DNA from: Actinomycetota bacterium
GTDB taxonomy: Bacteria; Actinomycetota; Thermoleophilia; RBG-16-64-13
Assembly: GCA_012514635.1 (NCBI GenBank)
Contig: JAAYZX010000033.1
Span: 1 to 41,132 of the forward strand
Reading direction: 5' to 3'
Length of the DNA stretch: 41,132 nt
The translations under genes and the position numbers were made by a program. Positions 17,858 through 26,425 of the stretch are shown here, piece by piece (within the stretch, counting starts at the first letter, position 1; the number at the start of each line of letters is the position of its first letter). A model generated the notes under the pieces. It worked only from the letters and a program-made list of their open reading frames with translations. It ran no database searches and was not told where the DNA came from.

Positions 17858-19435
17858 ATGGCTCTATCGGACCACATGAACGGCAGTCGCCCACCGATCG
17901 CTCCCACCCGCTATCTTGACACGCGTGGACAGGACGGCTCCCTGCCCACCTTCACTCGGGTGGTTGTGCAGGGCATCGCGCAGGGAGGCGGCCTGTACGT
18001 GCCGGAACGCCTGCCTCTATTGAGCCTGGACGAGATTGTGGCGCTGAGCGGTCTCCCCTATCATGCGCGCGCCGCCGCCACGCACCGGGCGCTCGGGGTG
18101 GACATCCCCGACGACCGGCTGGATATTCTTATGACCCAGGCGTTTGGCCCCAACTTCGACCACCCGGCTGTGGCTCCGGTGGTGGAGGTCACCCCCGGCA
18201 TGCACGTACTGGAATTGTGGCACGGGCCCACCTCCGCCTTTAAAGACATGGCCCTGCAATGCATGCCGCTGCTGTTCTCGGAGGCCATTGCGCTGCGGCG
18301 GGCGGCGGGCCAGGACCTTGACGACTATCTGGTCTTGGTGGCCACCTCGGGAGACACGGGAAAGGCTGCGCTGGAGGGGTTCGCAGATAGGGACTATACG
18401 CGTATCGCCGTCTTCTATCCGGCGGGCGGAGTGTCCGACATCCAACAGAAGCAGATGGTCACGCAGCGCGGCCGGAACGTCTGTGTTTTCGGCGCACGCG
18501 GCAACTTCGACGACTGCCAGAACGCTGTTAAGGCCGTCTTCAACGACCCTGTCTTCGAGACGGAGCTCCACGAGCACTGGGGGCTGCGCCTGTCGTCGGC
18601 CAACTCCATCAACTGGGGCCGCTTGATCCCTCAAATCGCTTACTACCTGAGTGCATACGCTGAACTGGTGACATCCGGCGCCATCCGCGCCGGAGATGAT
18701 ATCGATGTGTGCGTGCCTACCGGCAATTTCGGCAATATCCTGGCCGCCTGGTACGCACGCAAAATGGGTGCACCCTTCGCCCGCCTGCTCTGCGCCTCTA
18801 ACGAGAACAACGTCCTCACCGACTTCATCAACACCGGCATCTACGACATCAGTAAGCGCCCGTTCGTGACCACGCCGTCACCGTCAATGGATATCCTCAT
18901 ATCCTCCAACCTGGAGCGCCTGCTGTATGAGTTGTGCGGCGACCCCGTCCGCGTGGCCGGCTGGATGGCCGACCTGGTCGCCTACAAGCGTTTTAAAGTA
19001 GATGGGGCCACGTGGGCCGCGATCCGTGACCTCTTTGTCGGCGACTTCGTCACCAACGATGAGAGCCTGTCGGTCATCCGCCGGGTATTCGCCGATACGG
19101 GCTTCCTGTTGGACCCCCACACTGCAGTGGCGTGGGAGGTGGCTCAACGGTTGCGCGGAGGGCGCCCGGTTCTTGTTGTCGCTACGGCCCACTGGGCCAA
19201 GTTTGGCATTGACGTCTACAAGGCCCTGAACGGGATTGCCTACCGCTCCACACTGCCCGAGGAAGCGGCGCAGCTATCGGGGCTCGATCTGCTCGATCGC
19301 GTCTCTGAGCGCACCGGCTGCTCCATACCACGCAACCTCAGCGAGCTCCGCTCGCTTCCCGAACGCTTCACCTTGGAAGTAGACGCCTCCGCCGACGGCG
19401 CGCGCGCCGCACTGCGGAGTTGGTTGGCGGGCTAG
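17858..19435 (+). CDS. thrC: Threonine synthase
   Basis: PLP enzyme converting O-phosphohomoserine to threonine, about 525 residues from ATG 17858. The PLP-binding lysine is Lys129 in TSAFKDMALQ. The phosphate-binding glycine-rich region (VATSGDTGKAALEG) and VCVPTGNFGNILA are conserved. The N-terminal TRYLDTRG and GIAQGGGLYVPE are typical of the longer enterobacterial/yeast-type ThrC. ATG 17876 is an alternative start, and neither has a strong Shine-Dalgarno. The coding sequence ends 11 bases before the convergent serA end. Confidence 0.95.
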   Translation: MALSDHMNGSRPPIAPTRYLDTRGQDGSLPTFTRVVVQGIAQGGGLYVPERLPLLSLDEIVALSGLPYHARAAATHRALGVDIPDDRLDILMTQAFGPNFDHPAVAPVVEVTPGMHVLELWHGPTSAFKDMALQCMPLLFSEAIALRRAAGQDLDDYLVLVATSGDTGKAALEGFADRDYTRIAVFYPAGGVSDIQQKQMVTQRGRNVCVFGARGNFDDCQNAVKAVFNDPVFETELHEHWGLRLSSANSINWGRLIPQIAYYLSAYAELVTSGAIRAGDDIDVCVPTGNFGNILAAWYARKMGAPFARLLCASNENNVLTDFINTGIYDISKRPFVTTPSPSMDILISSNLERLLYELCGDPVRVAGWMADLVAYKRFKVDGATWAAIRDLFVGDFVTNDESLSVIRRVFADTGFLLDPHTAVAWEVAQRLRGGRPVLVVATAHWAKFGIDVYKALNGIAYRSTLPEEAAQLSGLDLLDRVSERTGCSIPRNLSELRSLPERFTLEVDASADGARAALRSWLAG

Positions 19436-19460
19436 AGTTCCACCAACTAGAGTTCCACCA
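19432..19460. repeat. Tandem 14-bp repeat across the stops of thrC and serA
   Basis: CTAGAGTTCCACCA occurs at 19432-19445 and again at 19447-19460, one base apart. The first copy holds the thrC TAG and the second holds the serA stop (CTA on this strand). A small tandem duplication at the 3' junction of convergent genes explains it. Confidence 0.9.
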
Positions 19461-21048
19461 CCTTCATATCGTCGATGTCCTCAAAGGTGAGGCACTTATC
19501 CAGCACCTCTTGGGGTACGCTGTTGTCTACGTTCAGAATCATGATGGAGTTATTGGGCCCTTCACCCACTACCATCTTGGCGATATTCACGTTGTACTCA
19601 GCCATGGCCATGCCCACCTTGCCGATGACGCCCGGCCGGTTCTTGTGCGGAGCATAAATGAGCCTTCCCTGCGGAATGAAGGCCACGGAGTAGTCGCCAA
19701 CCCGGATGATACGAGGTAGCTTCTTCTCCAGAACGGTGCCGGCTATCTCAAACACGCCGGTGCCCTCTTCACTTACCAGAAGACGGATCATATTGCTGTA
19801 GTCACCGGACCCCAGAGCAATGCGCTCACGTACCTCGATACCCCGTTGCTCGGCCAGCAATCCTGCATTCACAAAGTTGACTGCGCCCTCGGTCACACTG
19901 GCCTCGAGCACCCCCTTGAGCGCCACCAACGAGAGTATCTTGGCGTCTTCCGGGTTCTCTATGTCACGACCGGAGAACTCGATCTCCACCTTTTTGACCG
20001 TCTCACGTCGTATCTGACCGTAAAGCCTGCCCATCTTCTCAGCCAACGCAATGAACACCTTGAGCTTGGCGTACGTTTGCTCGGATACGCTGGGGATGTT
20101 GACCGCATTCTTCACGATTTCGCCACGCAGACCGGAGATGACTTCGTTGACCACCTCGCTGCCGACGCGCGCGGCGGCCTCGTATGTGGACGCGCCCAGA
20201 TGTGGCGTACCTACTACATTGTCCAACTCGTAGAGGGGATGGCTTTGCTGCGGCTCGTGCACCCAGACATCGATACCCAGCGACGCAATCTTGCTCGACT
20301 TCAGCCCACGATAGAGGGCATCTTCATTGAACAGACCGCCGCGGGCGCAGTTGACCAGACGCACCCCCGGTTTCATCAGACTAATCTCGTGATCAGAGAT
20401 CATATTCATGGTCTCGTGGGTCCGAGGCGTGTGGATGGTGATGAAGTCGGCTTCCCTGAGAAGACCATCCAAAGCGGTCTTCTTCTCAACGCCAAACGCC
20501 TCGAAGCGCGAATCGGGGATATAGGGATCATAGGCGATGACGTGCATGGCAAACGCCTTTGCCCTTGCCGAGACCAGACCTCCGATGCGCCCCAAACCAA
20601 TGATGCCGAGCGTCTTGCCGTAAAGCTCGGAGCCCTGGAAGCGTTTGCGGTCCCATCGCCCCGAGCGGATGAAATTCCAGGCCCAAGAGGTGTTGCGTGA
20701 GGACGCCAGCATGAGTGACCATGTCTGCTCGCAGGCGGACACAATGTTGCTCTCGGGAGTATTACAGACTATGACGCCTTTCTGCGTAGCATAATCGATA
20801 TCGACATTGTCTAGACCCGAGCCACCGCGACCCACAATTTTGAGGTTGATCGCAGCGTCAAGAAACTCCTTATCCACCACGGTTTCACTGCGGATGATCA
20901 CGGCATGGTAGTCGCGCACCATGGCCAACTGTTCATCGCGAGGGACTTTATACTTCACATCAACCTGGCAGACGTTATCAAGTACGGCAATGGCTTCGTC
21001 GTTGAGGAGCTCCGCCACCCATACTTTCATCTGTTTGAGACTATCCAC
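19447..21048 (-). CDS. serA: D-3-phosphoglycerate dehydrogenase
   Basis: First enzyme of serine synthesis, 533 residues, the long type. The Rossmann motif GIIGLGRIGG, catalytic Arg in NCARGGLFNEDAL, Glu/His in WVHEPQQSHPL and TPHLGAST are present, then an intervening (ASB-like) domain and a C-terminal ACT domain (KNRPGVIGKVGMAMAEYNVN), which usually gives serine feedback control. GTG 21048 has GGAGG five bases upstream; ATG 21030 would be internal. Confidence 0.97.
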   Translation of the reverse strand: MDSLKQMKVWVAELLNDEAIAVLDNVCQVDVKYKVPRDEQLAMVRDYHAVIIRSETVVDKEFLDAAINLKIVGRGGSGLDNVDIDYATQKGVIVCNTPESNIVSACEQTWSLMLASSRNTSWAWNFIRSGRWDRKRFQGSELYGKTLGIIGLGRIGGLVSARAKAFAMHVIAYDPYIPDSRFEAFGVEKKTALDGLLREADFITIHTPRTHETMNMISDHEISLMKPGVRLVNCARGGLFNEDALYRGLKSSKIASLGIDVWVHEPQQSHPLYELDNVVGTPHLGASTYEAAARVGSEVVNEVISGLRGEIVKNAVNIPSVSEQTYAKLKVFIALAEKMGRLYGQIRRETVKKVEIEFSGRDIENPEDAKILSLVALKGVLEASVTEGAVNFVNAGLLAEQRGIEVRERIALGSGDYSNMIRLLVSEEGTGVFEIAGTVLEKKLPRIIRVGDYSVAFIPQGRLIYAPHKNRPGVIGKVGMAMAEYNVNIAKMVVGEGPNNSIMILNVDNSVPQEVLDKCLTFEDIDDMKVVEL

Positions 21049-21345
21049 TGCTGCCTCCGGAGAGAACTAATGGCCTGGAAATATGACGGCTACGTCCGGC
21101 CGTCACAGAAACGCCTTCGAGGGGAACCGCTGAGCGGCTAAATAGATCGATGACCCGGCGGGCGACCTGGAAGGACGAAGGCACACGGGCAACATCGACG
21201 GAAGCTCCACATGAAGCCTCGGAAATACGAGCTATGGCTGCTCAATGGAGGCAGGCACACCTCTACGACGGCTTTCTTTCAGGCTGCTAAGAGTAGCAGA
21301 GGAGAGGGCGCAATGGGAGAACCCTACCTCCGCATCTTTTCCCAC
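21049..21345. other. Intergenic region between nrdJ and serA
   Basis: About 297 bases upstream of serA. No convincing gene is seen. A hairpin is possible between TGACGGC (21084-21090) and GCCGTCA (21099-21105), close to the serA start, and a smaller CCGC-TGA-GCGG stem lies near 21129-21139. It may hold the serA promoter and leader. Confidence 0.4.
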
Positions 21346-24300
21346 CTATGCGCACTTGGAATAACCGCAGGCTCTGCACACCACGCATCCCCCCTCATGC
21401 TCGATAGCGCCGCCGCAATCCGGGCAGGCGCCTTGAGCATAAGCAATGGGCATTTCCAGCTGCTCAACCTCATATTCTTTTGGCTCACCAGGCTCTGCGT
21501 GGAGATACTTATCGGCAAGTGAGTTGGCGATGGCGTCCGGGCAGGAGAGGACCTGGTTCGGCCCCAGGCCGTGCGGCACATGACAGCGGATCCCTTTGAG
21601 CTGTTTCACAATCTTTTCAGGAGGCGCTCCAAAGCGGAAGGCCAAAGAAATGAGACGACCCATGGCTTCTGTGGAGGCTGAGGCACAACCACCGGCTTTG
21701 CCCATGTTGGCGAAGATCTCACGTGGGCCCAGTTCGTCTTCGTTGATAGTCACATACAGACTGCCGCAACCTGTAACCTGCTCTCGAGTCTCGCCCCGCA
21801 GCACGCCGCCGCGGCTGCCGCGCGGCGGCAGCGTCACCGAGCCGCAGACCGGACACACGCCCACACCCCCACCGGCCTCGGCCAGATGCTCTGCCGCCAG
21901 CGCTACACTGTTGCCGTTGCCACCGGCCGGCGCGGTGCCGGCGGCGGTCCGCCGCTTCACCTCGCCAATATTCAGTACCTGATCCTCACGGGAGCCGTCA
22001 CGATAGATGGTGACCCCCTTGCAACCCAGCTCGTAGGCCATGCGGTAGACCTTCTCCACGTCCTCGGGCGTGGCGGAGTGGGGAAAGTTGACCGTCTTGG
22101 ATACGGCATTGTCTGTGCTTTCCTGGAAGGCCGCCTGCATACGAATGTGCCATTCGGGAGAGACATCGTGCGCGGCGACGAATATGCGCTTGAGATCGGC
22201 CGGCAGATCCGCGATGTCACGCAAAGTGCCCTTGGTCGCCACCCGGCGCATCAATTCCTCTGAATACAGACCGCGCTCCCGGAGCACGCGCTCAAAGTAG
22301 GGTTGCGCTTCAGGGAGTTCCGCATTATCGAGGACGTTGCGAACGAAGGCCAGGGCAAAGAGTGGCTCTATGCCGCTGGAAGCTCCTCCAATGATACTGA
22401 TGGTGCCGGTGGGGGCGATAGTGGTGAGGGTGGCGTTGCGAACACGACGCCCGCGGGCTTCCCATGTACTTCCTGCGAAGTTGGGAAATACGCCTCGCTC
22501 CTGCGCCAGTTGCTCGGAGGCCACAATGGCCTCTTCGTCGAGGAAGGCCATCGTCCTCCGCCCCAGCTCCACAGCCTCTTCTGAGTTATAGGGGATGCCC
22601 AGCTCCATGAGCATGTCGGCCCAACCCATGACGCCCAAGCCGATCTTGCGGTTGCCTTTGGTCATCTCCTCGATCTCGGGCAGGGGGTACCGATTCATGT
22701 CGATCACGTTGTCGAGAAAGCGCACCGCCAGACGCGTAACGCGTCGCAGTTCGTCCCAGTCGATATCCCCGTCCTTGAGCATGAGACGTAGGTTAATGGA
22801 GCCCAAGTTGCAAGATTCATACGGCAGAAGCGGTTGCTCGCCGCAGTTGTGAACCACGATTCCGTTGGCTACGAAGGAGTGTGTCACCGGCTCGGTGAGA
22901 TCAAACACCGGCTCTTCCCACTCCTCCACCACCCGTGTAACACGAGCGAAGAACTTCTCCGCGTAGGGTCCCCTGATGAAGCCGGACAGACAGCGCCGCA
23001 GCGACTCCTCTTTGTGACGAACCAGAAACCCGATCTCGCGTTGAAACGTTGCCATGCTTCTACCGCCGATACGCAACTCGTGAACGAGCTGAGTTGCGTG
23101 CTCCTGCGCGGCGCCGCTTACGGTGGACGGAAGATCTGTGGACTGGTTTCGTCTGCGATGGCGATAAATTTGACTGAACATACCGAAGTTGAGCAACAGC
23201 AGCTGAACTTCCCTGAGCAGCGACTCGCTGACCGAAGTCAGATGCACATATCGGTCTCGTTTTAAACGGTTGTTAACGGCGCCGTCCACCGAGAACAACG
23301 CCTGCAGAAAACCGCGCTGCATATCCTCAGAGCCGCAGAAGACCACCTCAGGAACCTCGAGCTTCTGAGTATCGAGGGCGAAGTGCTCCGCGATCTCGCG
23401 CAAACAGGACGACTGCACACGCACCTCGTTGCGCTCCGCTATCTCCACCACACTGGTGAAGTACGGGCGTTCCGACCGAGCTTCCCTGGCCACATTGTCG
23501 ACGGCCCGACGGAAAAGCGAAGCGATCTCGCGTTCCTCTCCCCGGAAAGAAAGCACGGGACGCTCCCGTTTGATGGTGCTTTCACCCACTAACCGGCCGA
23601 GCACTCGGCCCAAATCCAACGACCCATCCTTACCAAAACCGCCTTTGCGATTGAGTACATGAAGACGGTCGCCGGGGGTCAGTTCCTCCACCGCCATCCA
23701 GCCGCGCTCAGTCATGACGCGATGATCGGCGGTGGCCCGCAGCGAGAAGCCTTCCTTGGTCTCCACCCGATACACCATCTTATGCCCGGTGTAGTACAAA
23801 GGTGAGGCGGGATGAGCGTCCTGTGTCGATCGTCGCCCATCCACCACCACTGCCGCGGGTTCCGGATCCGCAAACAAGTTACGCACACTGCGGATACCGG
23901 TGTCTGTATACACGAGGGTATCCAGAGTGACGCAGGGATTTGTGCTCTCGATCTCTCCTACCTGGGGCGTGGGATTGTCGCGATTCAGCCGATCCAAGAA
24001 CACGATACCGGGTTCACCGTTCTTCCAAGCCAACTTAACGATGAGATCGAACACATCCCGAGCACGATAGCGCGCCGACTCCCGGCCGCTGCGCGGGTTG
24101 CGGGTGGCATACTCGCTATCGGTGCGCACGGCGTGCATGAACTCTTCGGTAATTCCCACGGAGATGTTGAAGTTGCTGAGAACTCCCTCTTGCTCCTTGG
24201 CGGTTATGAACTCGAGGATGTCGGGATGGTCCACGCGCAGGATGCCCATGTTGGCACCGCGACGGGTGCCGCCCTGCTTGATGGTCTCGGTGGCGGTGTC

Positions 24301-24786
24301 GAATACACGCATAAACGACACTGGACCGCTGGCTACACCGTTGGTGGATTTCACCAGATCGTTCTTGGGGCGCAACCGACTGAAACTGAAACCGGTGCCG
24401 CCACCCGATTGGTGTACCAGCGCCGCATTCTTGATAGCGGTAAAGATGGAGTCCATGCTGTCCTCCACGGGGAGGACAAAACAGGCCGCAAGCTGCTGTA
24501 GATCCCGCCCGGCGTTCATCAGAGTAGGCGAATTGGGCAGGAATTTGAGTCCGGCCATGATCTCGAAGAAACTGGTGATAACGCCGTCCAGCTCCGCATC
24601 GGGATGGTAGTTGAGCTCCGCCTGCGCGATGTTTTCCGCCACCCGCGCAAACATATCCGCAGCCGTCTCTTGGGGCGCACCCTCCTCATCCCGTCGCAGA
24701 TAGCGCTTCTGGAGCACGGTGACGGCGCTGGGGGTGAGGCTCTTCTCCAGAGCCTTGGACAACGCCCTGATCTGTGCCACGGTCAC
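21346..24786 (-). CDS. nrdJ: Adenosylcobalamin-dependent ribonucleotide reductase with intein
   Basis: Class II ribonucleotide reductase precursor, 1146 residues. Residues 285-647 are an intein, leaving a 783-residue enzyme. Extein landmarks are [40 protein letters not shown] followed after splicing by [16 protein letters not shown], and [16 protein letters not shown]-like domain follows (from about residue 1030), with two CxxC zinc-ribbon segments (VCPVCG and the C-terminal CPDCGG...CRACGY). The Asn-Pro-Cys-Gly-Glu junction carries the thiyl-radical cysteine. Its GTG start overlaps the nrdR stop in GTGA, so the two are coupled. Oxygen-independent chemistry suits an anaerobe. Confidence 0.96.
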   Translation of the reverse strand: MTVAQIRALSKALEKSLTPSAVTVLQKRYLRRDEEGAPQETAADMFARVAENIAQAELNYHPDAELDGVITSFFEIMAGLKFLPNSPTLMNAGRDLQQLAACFVLPVEDSMDSIFTAIKNAALVHQSGGGTGFSFSRLRPKNDLVKSTNGVASGPVSFMRVFDTATETIKQGGTRRGANMGILRVDHPDILEFITAKEQEGVLSNFNISVGITEEFMHAVRTDSEYATRNPRSGRESARYRARDVFDLIVKLAWKNGEPGIVFLDRLNRDNPTPQVGEIESTNPCVTLDTLVYTDTGIRSVRNLFADPEPAAVVVDGRRSTQDAHPASPLYYTGHKMVYRVETKEGFSLRATADHRVMTERGWMAVEELTPGDRLHVLNRKGGFGKDGSLDLGRVLGRLVGESTIKRERPVLSFRGEEREIASLFRRAVDNVAREARSERPYFTSVVEIAERNEVRVQSSCLREIAEHFALDTQKLEVPEVVFCGSEDMQRGFLQALFSVDGAVNNRLKRDRYVHLTSVSESLLREVQLLLLNFGMFSQIYRHRRRNQSTDLPSTVSGAAQEHATQLVHELRIGGRSMATFQREIGFLVRHKEESLRRCLSGFIRGPYAEKFFARVTRVVEEWEEPVFDLTEPVTHSFVANGIVVHNCGEQPLLPYESCNLGSINLRLMLKDGDIDWDELRRVTRLAVRFLDNVIDMNRYPLPEIEEMTKGNRKIGLGVMGWADMLMELGIPYNSEEAVELGRRTMAFLDEEAIVASEQLAQERGVFPNFAGSTWEARGRRVRNATLTTIAPTGTISIIGGASSGIEPLFALAFVRNVLDNAELPEAQPYFERVLRERGLYSEELMRRVATKGTLRDIADLPADLKRIFVAAHDVSPEWHIRMQAAFQESTDNAVSKTVNFPHSATPEDVEKVYRMAYELGCKGVTIYRDGSREDQVLNIGEVKRRTAAGTAPAGGNGNSVALAAEHLAEAGGGVGVCPVCGSVTLPPRGSRGGVLRGETREQVTGCGSLYVTINEDELGPREIFANMGKAGGCASASTEAMGRLISLAFRFGAPPEKIVKQLKGIRCHVPHGLGPNQVLSCPDAIANSLADKYLHAEPGEPKEYEVEQLEMPIAYAQGACPDCGGAIEHEGGCVVCRACGYSKCA
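22846..23934 (-). mobile_element. Intein with LAGLIDADG-type homing endonuclease remnant in NrdJ
   Basis: A 363-residue in-frame insert. It begins with Cys ([13 protein letters not shown], block A), has the block B TxxH motif in RATADHRV, and ends with [10 protein letters not shown] and [12 protein letters not shown] (blocks F/G). The following extein Cys supplies the +1 nucleophile. In the middle, LGRLVGES and [11 protein letters not shown] resemble the two LAGLIDADG helices. In the first, the usual catalytic Asp position is Glu, so endonuclease activity may be weakened. Confidence 0.95.
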
Positions 24787-25244
24787 CGGTCTCCCCCTTT
24801 GGATAGGCGGGTCAACTCTCGCTCGAATTCTTCCACGCTCTCAAACTGCCGGTACACGGAGGCGAAACGCACGTATGCTACCAAGTCCACAGTCCGCAGT
24901 CTTTCCAAAACCATCTCACCCAACTGTTCCGAGGTCACCTCGTACACCATCTCTTTCCGCAATTCCGTCTGGATGTCGGTGACAATCTGCTCCAGCGCGC
25001 TGAGCGGCACATCCCGCTTGGTGCACGCACGCAGCAACCCACGCAACAACTTCTCCTGCTGAAACTGTTCCACTGCGTCGCTCCGCTTGTGGACCAGGAT
25101 AGGGATCTCTTCTACCCTCTCGTAAGTGGTGAAACGCCGGCCACACCCTACGCACTCCCGCCGACGGCGTACAGCATCCTGTGCTTCGGCCTCCCGTGAA
25201 TCCACCACGCGCGTCTCGTCATGGGCGCAGTAGGGACAGCGCAC
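24783..25244 (-). CDS. nrdR: NrdR transcriptional repressor
   Basis: A 153-residue zinc-finger/ATP-cone repressor of ribonucleotide reductase genes. Zinc cysteines are at 3, 6, 31 and 34 (CPYC and CVGC), followed by RRFTTYERVE and an ATP-cone domain (about 49-139). It senses the dATP/ATP balance. GTG 25244 has GAGG five bases upstream. It is cotranscribed with nrdJ and likely autoregulated through the boxes upstream. Confidence 0.97.
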   Translation of the reverse strand: MRCPYCAHDETRVVDSREAEAQDAVRRRRECVGCGRRFTTYERVEEIPILVHKRSDAVEQFQQEKLLRGLLRACTKRDVPLSALEQIVTDIQTELRKEMVYEVTSEQLGEMVLERLRTVDLVAYVRFASVYRQFESVEEFERELTRLSKGGDR

Positions 25245-25305
25245 AACTACCTCATCCCCTCATGGCGTACACAATCCACAATTATTCCCCCGTGTTTTCC
25301 CCAGG

Positions 25306-25314
25306 TTATCCACA
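25306..25314 (+). promoter_or_regulatory. DnaA box (exact consensus)
   Basis: TTATCCACA matches the consensus DnaA box exactly and overlaps the proximal NrdR-box candidate. DnaA is known to regulate ribonucleotide reductase genes in E. coli. A single 9-mer can occur by chance; its position is the main argument. Confidence 0.45.
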
Positions 25315-25355
25315 ACATATCGTGGCCACCTGTAGGCTAACACACCATATCTGGG
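25310..25355 (-). promoter_or_regulatory. Candidate tandem NrdR boxes upstream of nrdR-nrdJ
   Basis: CCACAACATATCGTGG (25310-25325) matches about 12 of 16 positions of the palindromic NrdR-box consensus (acaCwAtATaTwGtgt). ACACACCATATCTGGG (25340-25355) matches about 10. Their ATAT centres are 30 bp apart, close to three helical turns, as usual for paired NrdR boxes. They lie 66 and 96 bp upstream of the nrdR start and could also affect the divergent GerMN gene. Confidence 0.65.
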
Positions 25356-25450
25356 TGCGCAACAGGAAAACTACCTTATGCGTACAGGACCGTGCAACCC
25401 GGCGCCAATGGAGTATGATAACGCCGACAGCGGACGGAAAGGCGGACACT

Positions 25451-26425
25451 GTGCCAAACCACCCACATACGTCGCGCGCAACACCTATACTGAGCCCGCC
25501 GAGATGGATTCGCTCCGACGGCAGGATTCTTGTGGCTCTAATCATCGTAGCGTTATCGATAATGCTGGCCGGTTGCGGAGAAACCGTCACCACCCTCTCT
25601 GCCACCACCGAAGGCGCTCAACCCGTACCTTCCACCACTGTGGTAACCACAGCGCCTCCCGCAACAACCGGTACTTCAGCCACAACTACTACCACCATCT
25701 GGTCGCCATCCTCCGGTGAAGGAGCGGTCATGATCTACCTGATCCAAGGTGAATCTCTGGCCGTCACGTGGCGCCCCGCCGGCCCCCACGAGGCCGCCGC
25801 CATCATGGAAGGGTTGCTCAGCGGCCCCACCTCTCTCGAAGAAGAAATAGGCTTCAGTACCGCCGTGCCCATCGACACCACCCTGCGTTCGGTTACCGTC
25901 TCCGGCGACACAGCTGTGGTTGACCTCTCGCCCGCTATCGGTGCCGGAGGGGGAAGCCTCTCCATGCTCCTGCGTGTGGCCCAGGTGGTCTACAGCCTCA
26001 CAGAACTGCCCGGCGTGACACGCGTGGAATTCATGATCGACGGCTCACCGGTAGAGGCGCTGGGGGGCGAGGGTGTCATCGTGGAGGGAGGCGTAACGCG
26101 TAGCGATTTCGTAGGCCTCCTACCTCCGGTACTCCTCATCGCGCCCGCGCCGTTTGAAACCATCCAGAGAACGCTGACCGTGCGCGGAAATGCTGCTCAG
26201 GACGTCGAGACGCTGGACATCCTGGTGACGGGACGAGACGGCCTAATCCTGACCGAGACCACGCTCGAACTCCGGGCATCCGTCGACAACCGGAGGCCAT
26301 TCGAGACCGAGATGACCTTCTCTGGTACGGCGGCGCGCGGGGCCATCATTCTGACCTGGATCGATCCCGACGGACGCAAACAGGTATTGGAGGTACCGGT
26401 GGAGGTGGAGCTAACGGAGGTGTGA
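25451..26425 (+). CDS. GerMN/Gmad2-domain lipoprotein
   Basis: About 324 residues. A type II signal peptide with lipobox LAGC (Cys at about 42) is followed by a Thr/Ser-rich linker, a GerMN domain (about 90-210; VMIYLIQGESLAVTWRP, GDTAVVDLSPAI, VEFMIDGSPVE) and an Ig-like Gmad2 domain (about 230-324; IAPAPFETIQRTLTVRGNA). Such proteins occur in spore formers and widely in non-sporulating Actinomycetota as cell-envelope proteins. GTG 25451 is chosen for a loose GGAAAGG; ATG 25415 in frame adds 12 residues. Its end overlaps the convergent LuxR-type gene by 15 bases. Confidence 0.85.
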   Translation: MPNHPHTSRATPILSPPRWIRSDGRILVALIIVALSIMLAGCGETVTTLSATTEGAQPVPSTTVVTTAPPATTGTSATTTTTIWSPSSGEGAVMIYLIQGESLAVTWRPAGPHEAAAIMEGLLSGPTSLEEEIGFSTAVPIDTTLRSVTVSGDTAVVDLSPAIGAGGGSLSMLLRVAQVVYSLTELPGVTRVEFMIDGSPVEALGGEGVIVEGGVTRSDFVGLLPPVLLIAPAPFETIQRTLTVRGNAAQDVETLDILVTGRDGLILTETTLELRASVDNRRPFETEMTFSGTAARGAIILTWIDPDGRKQVLEVPVEVELTEV

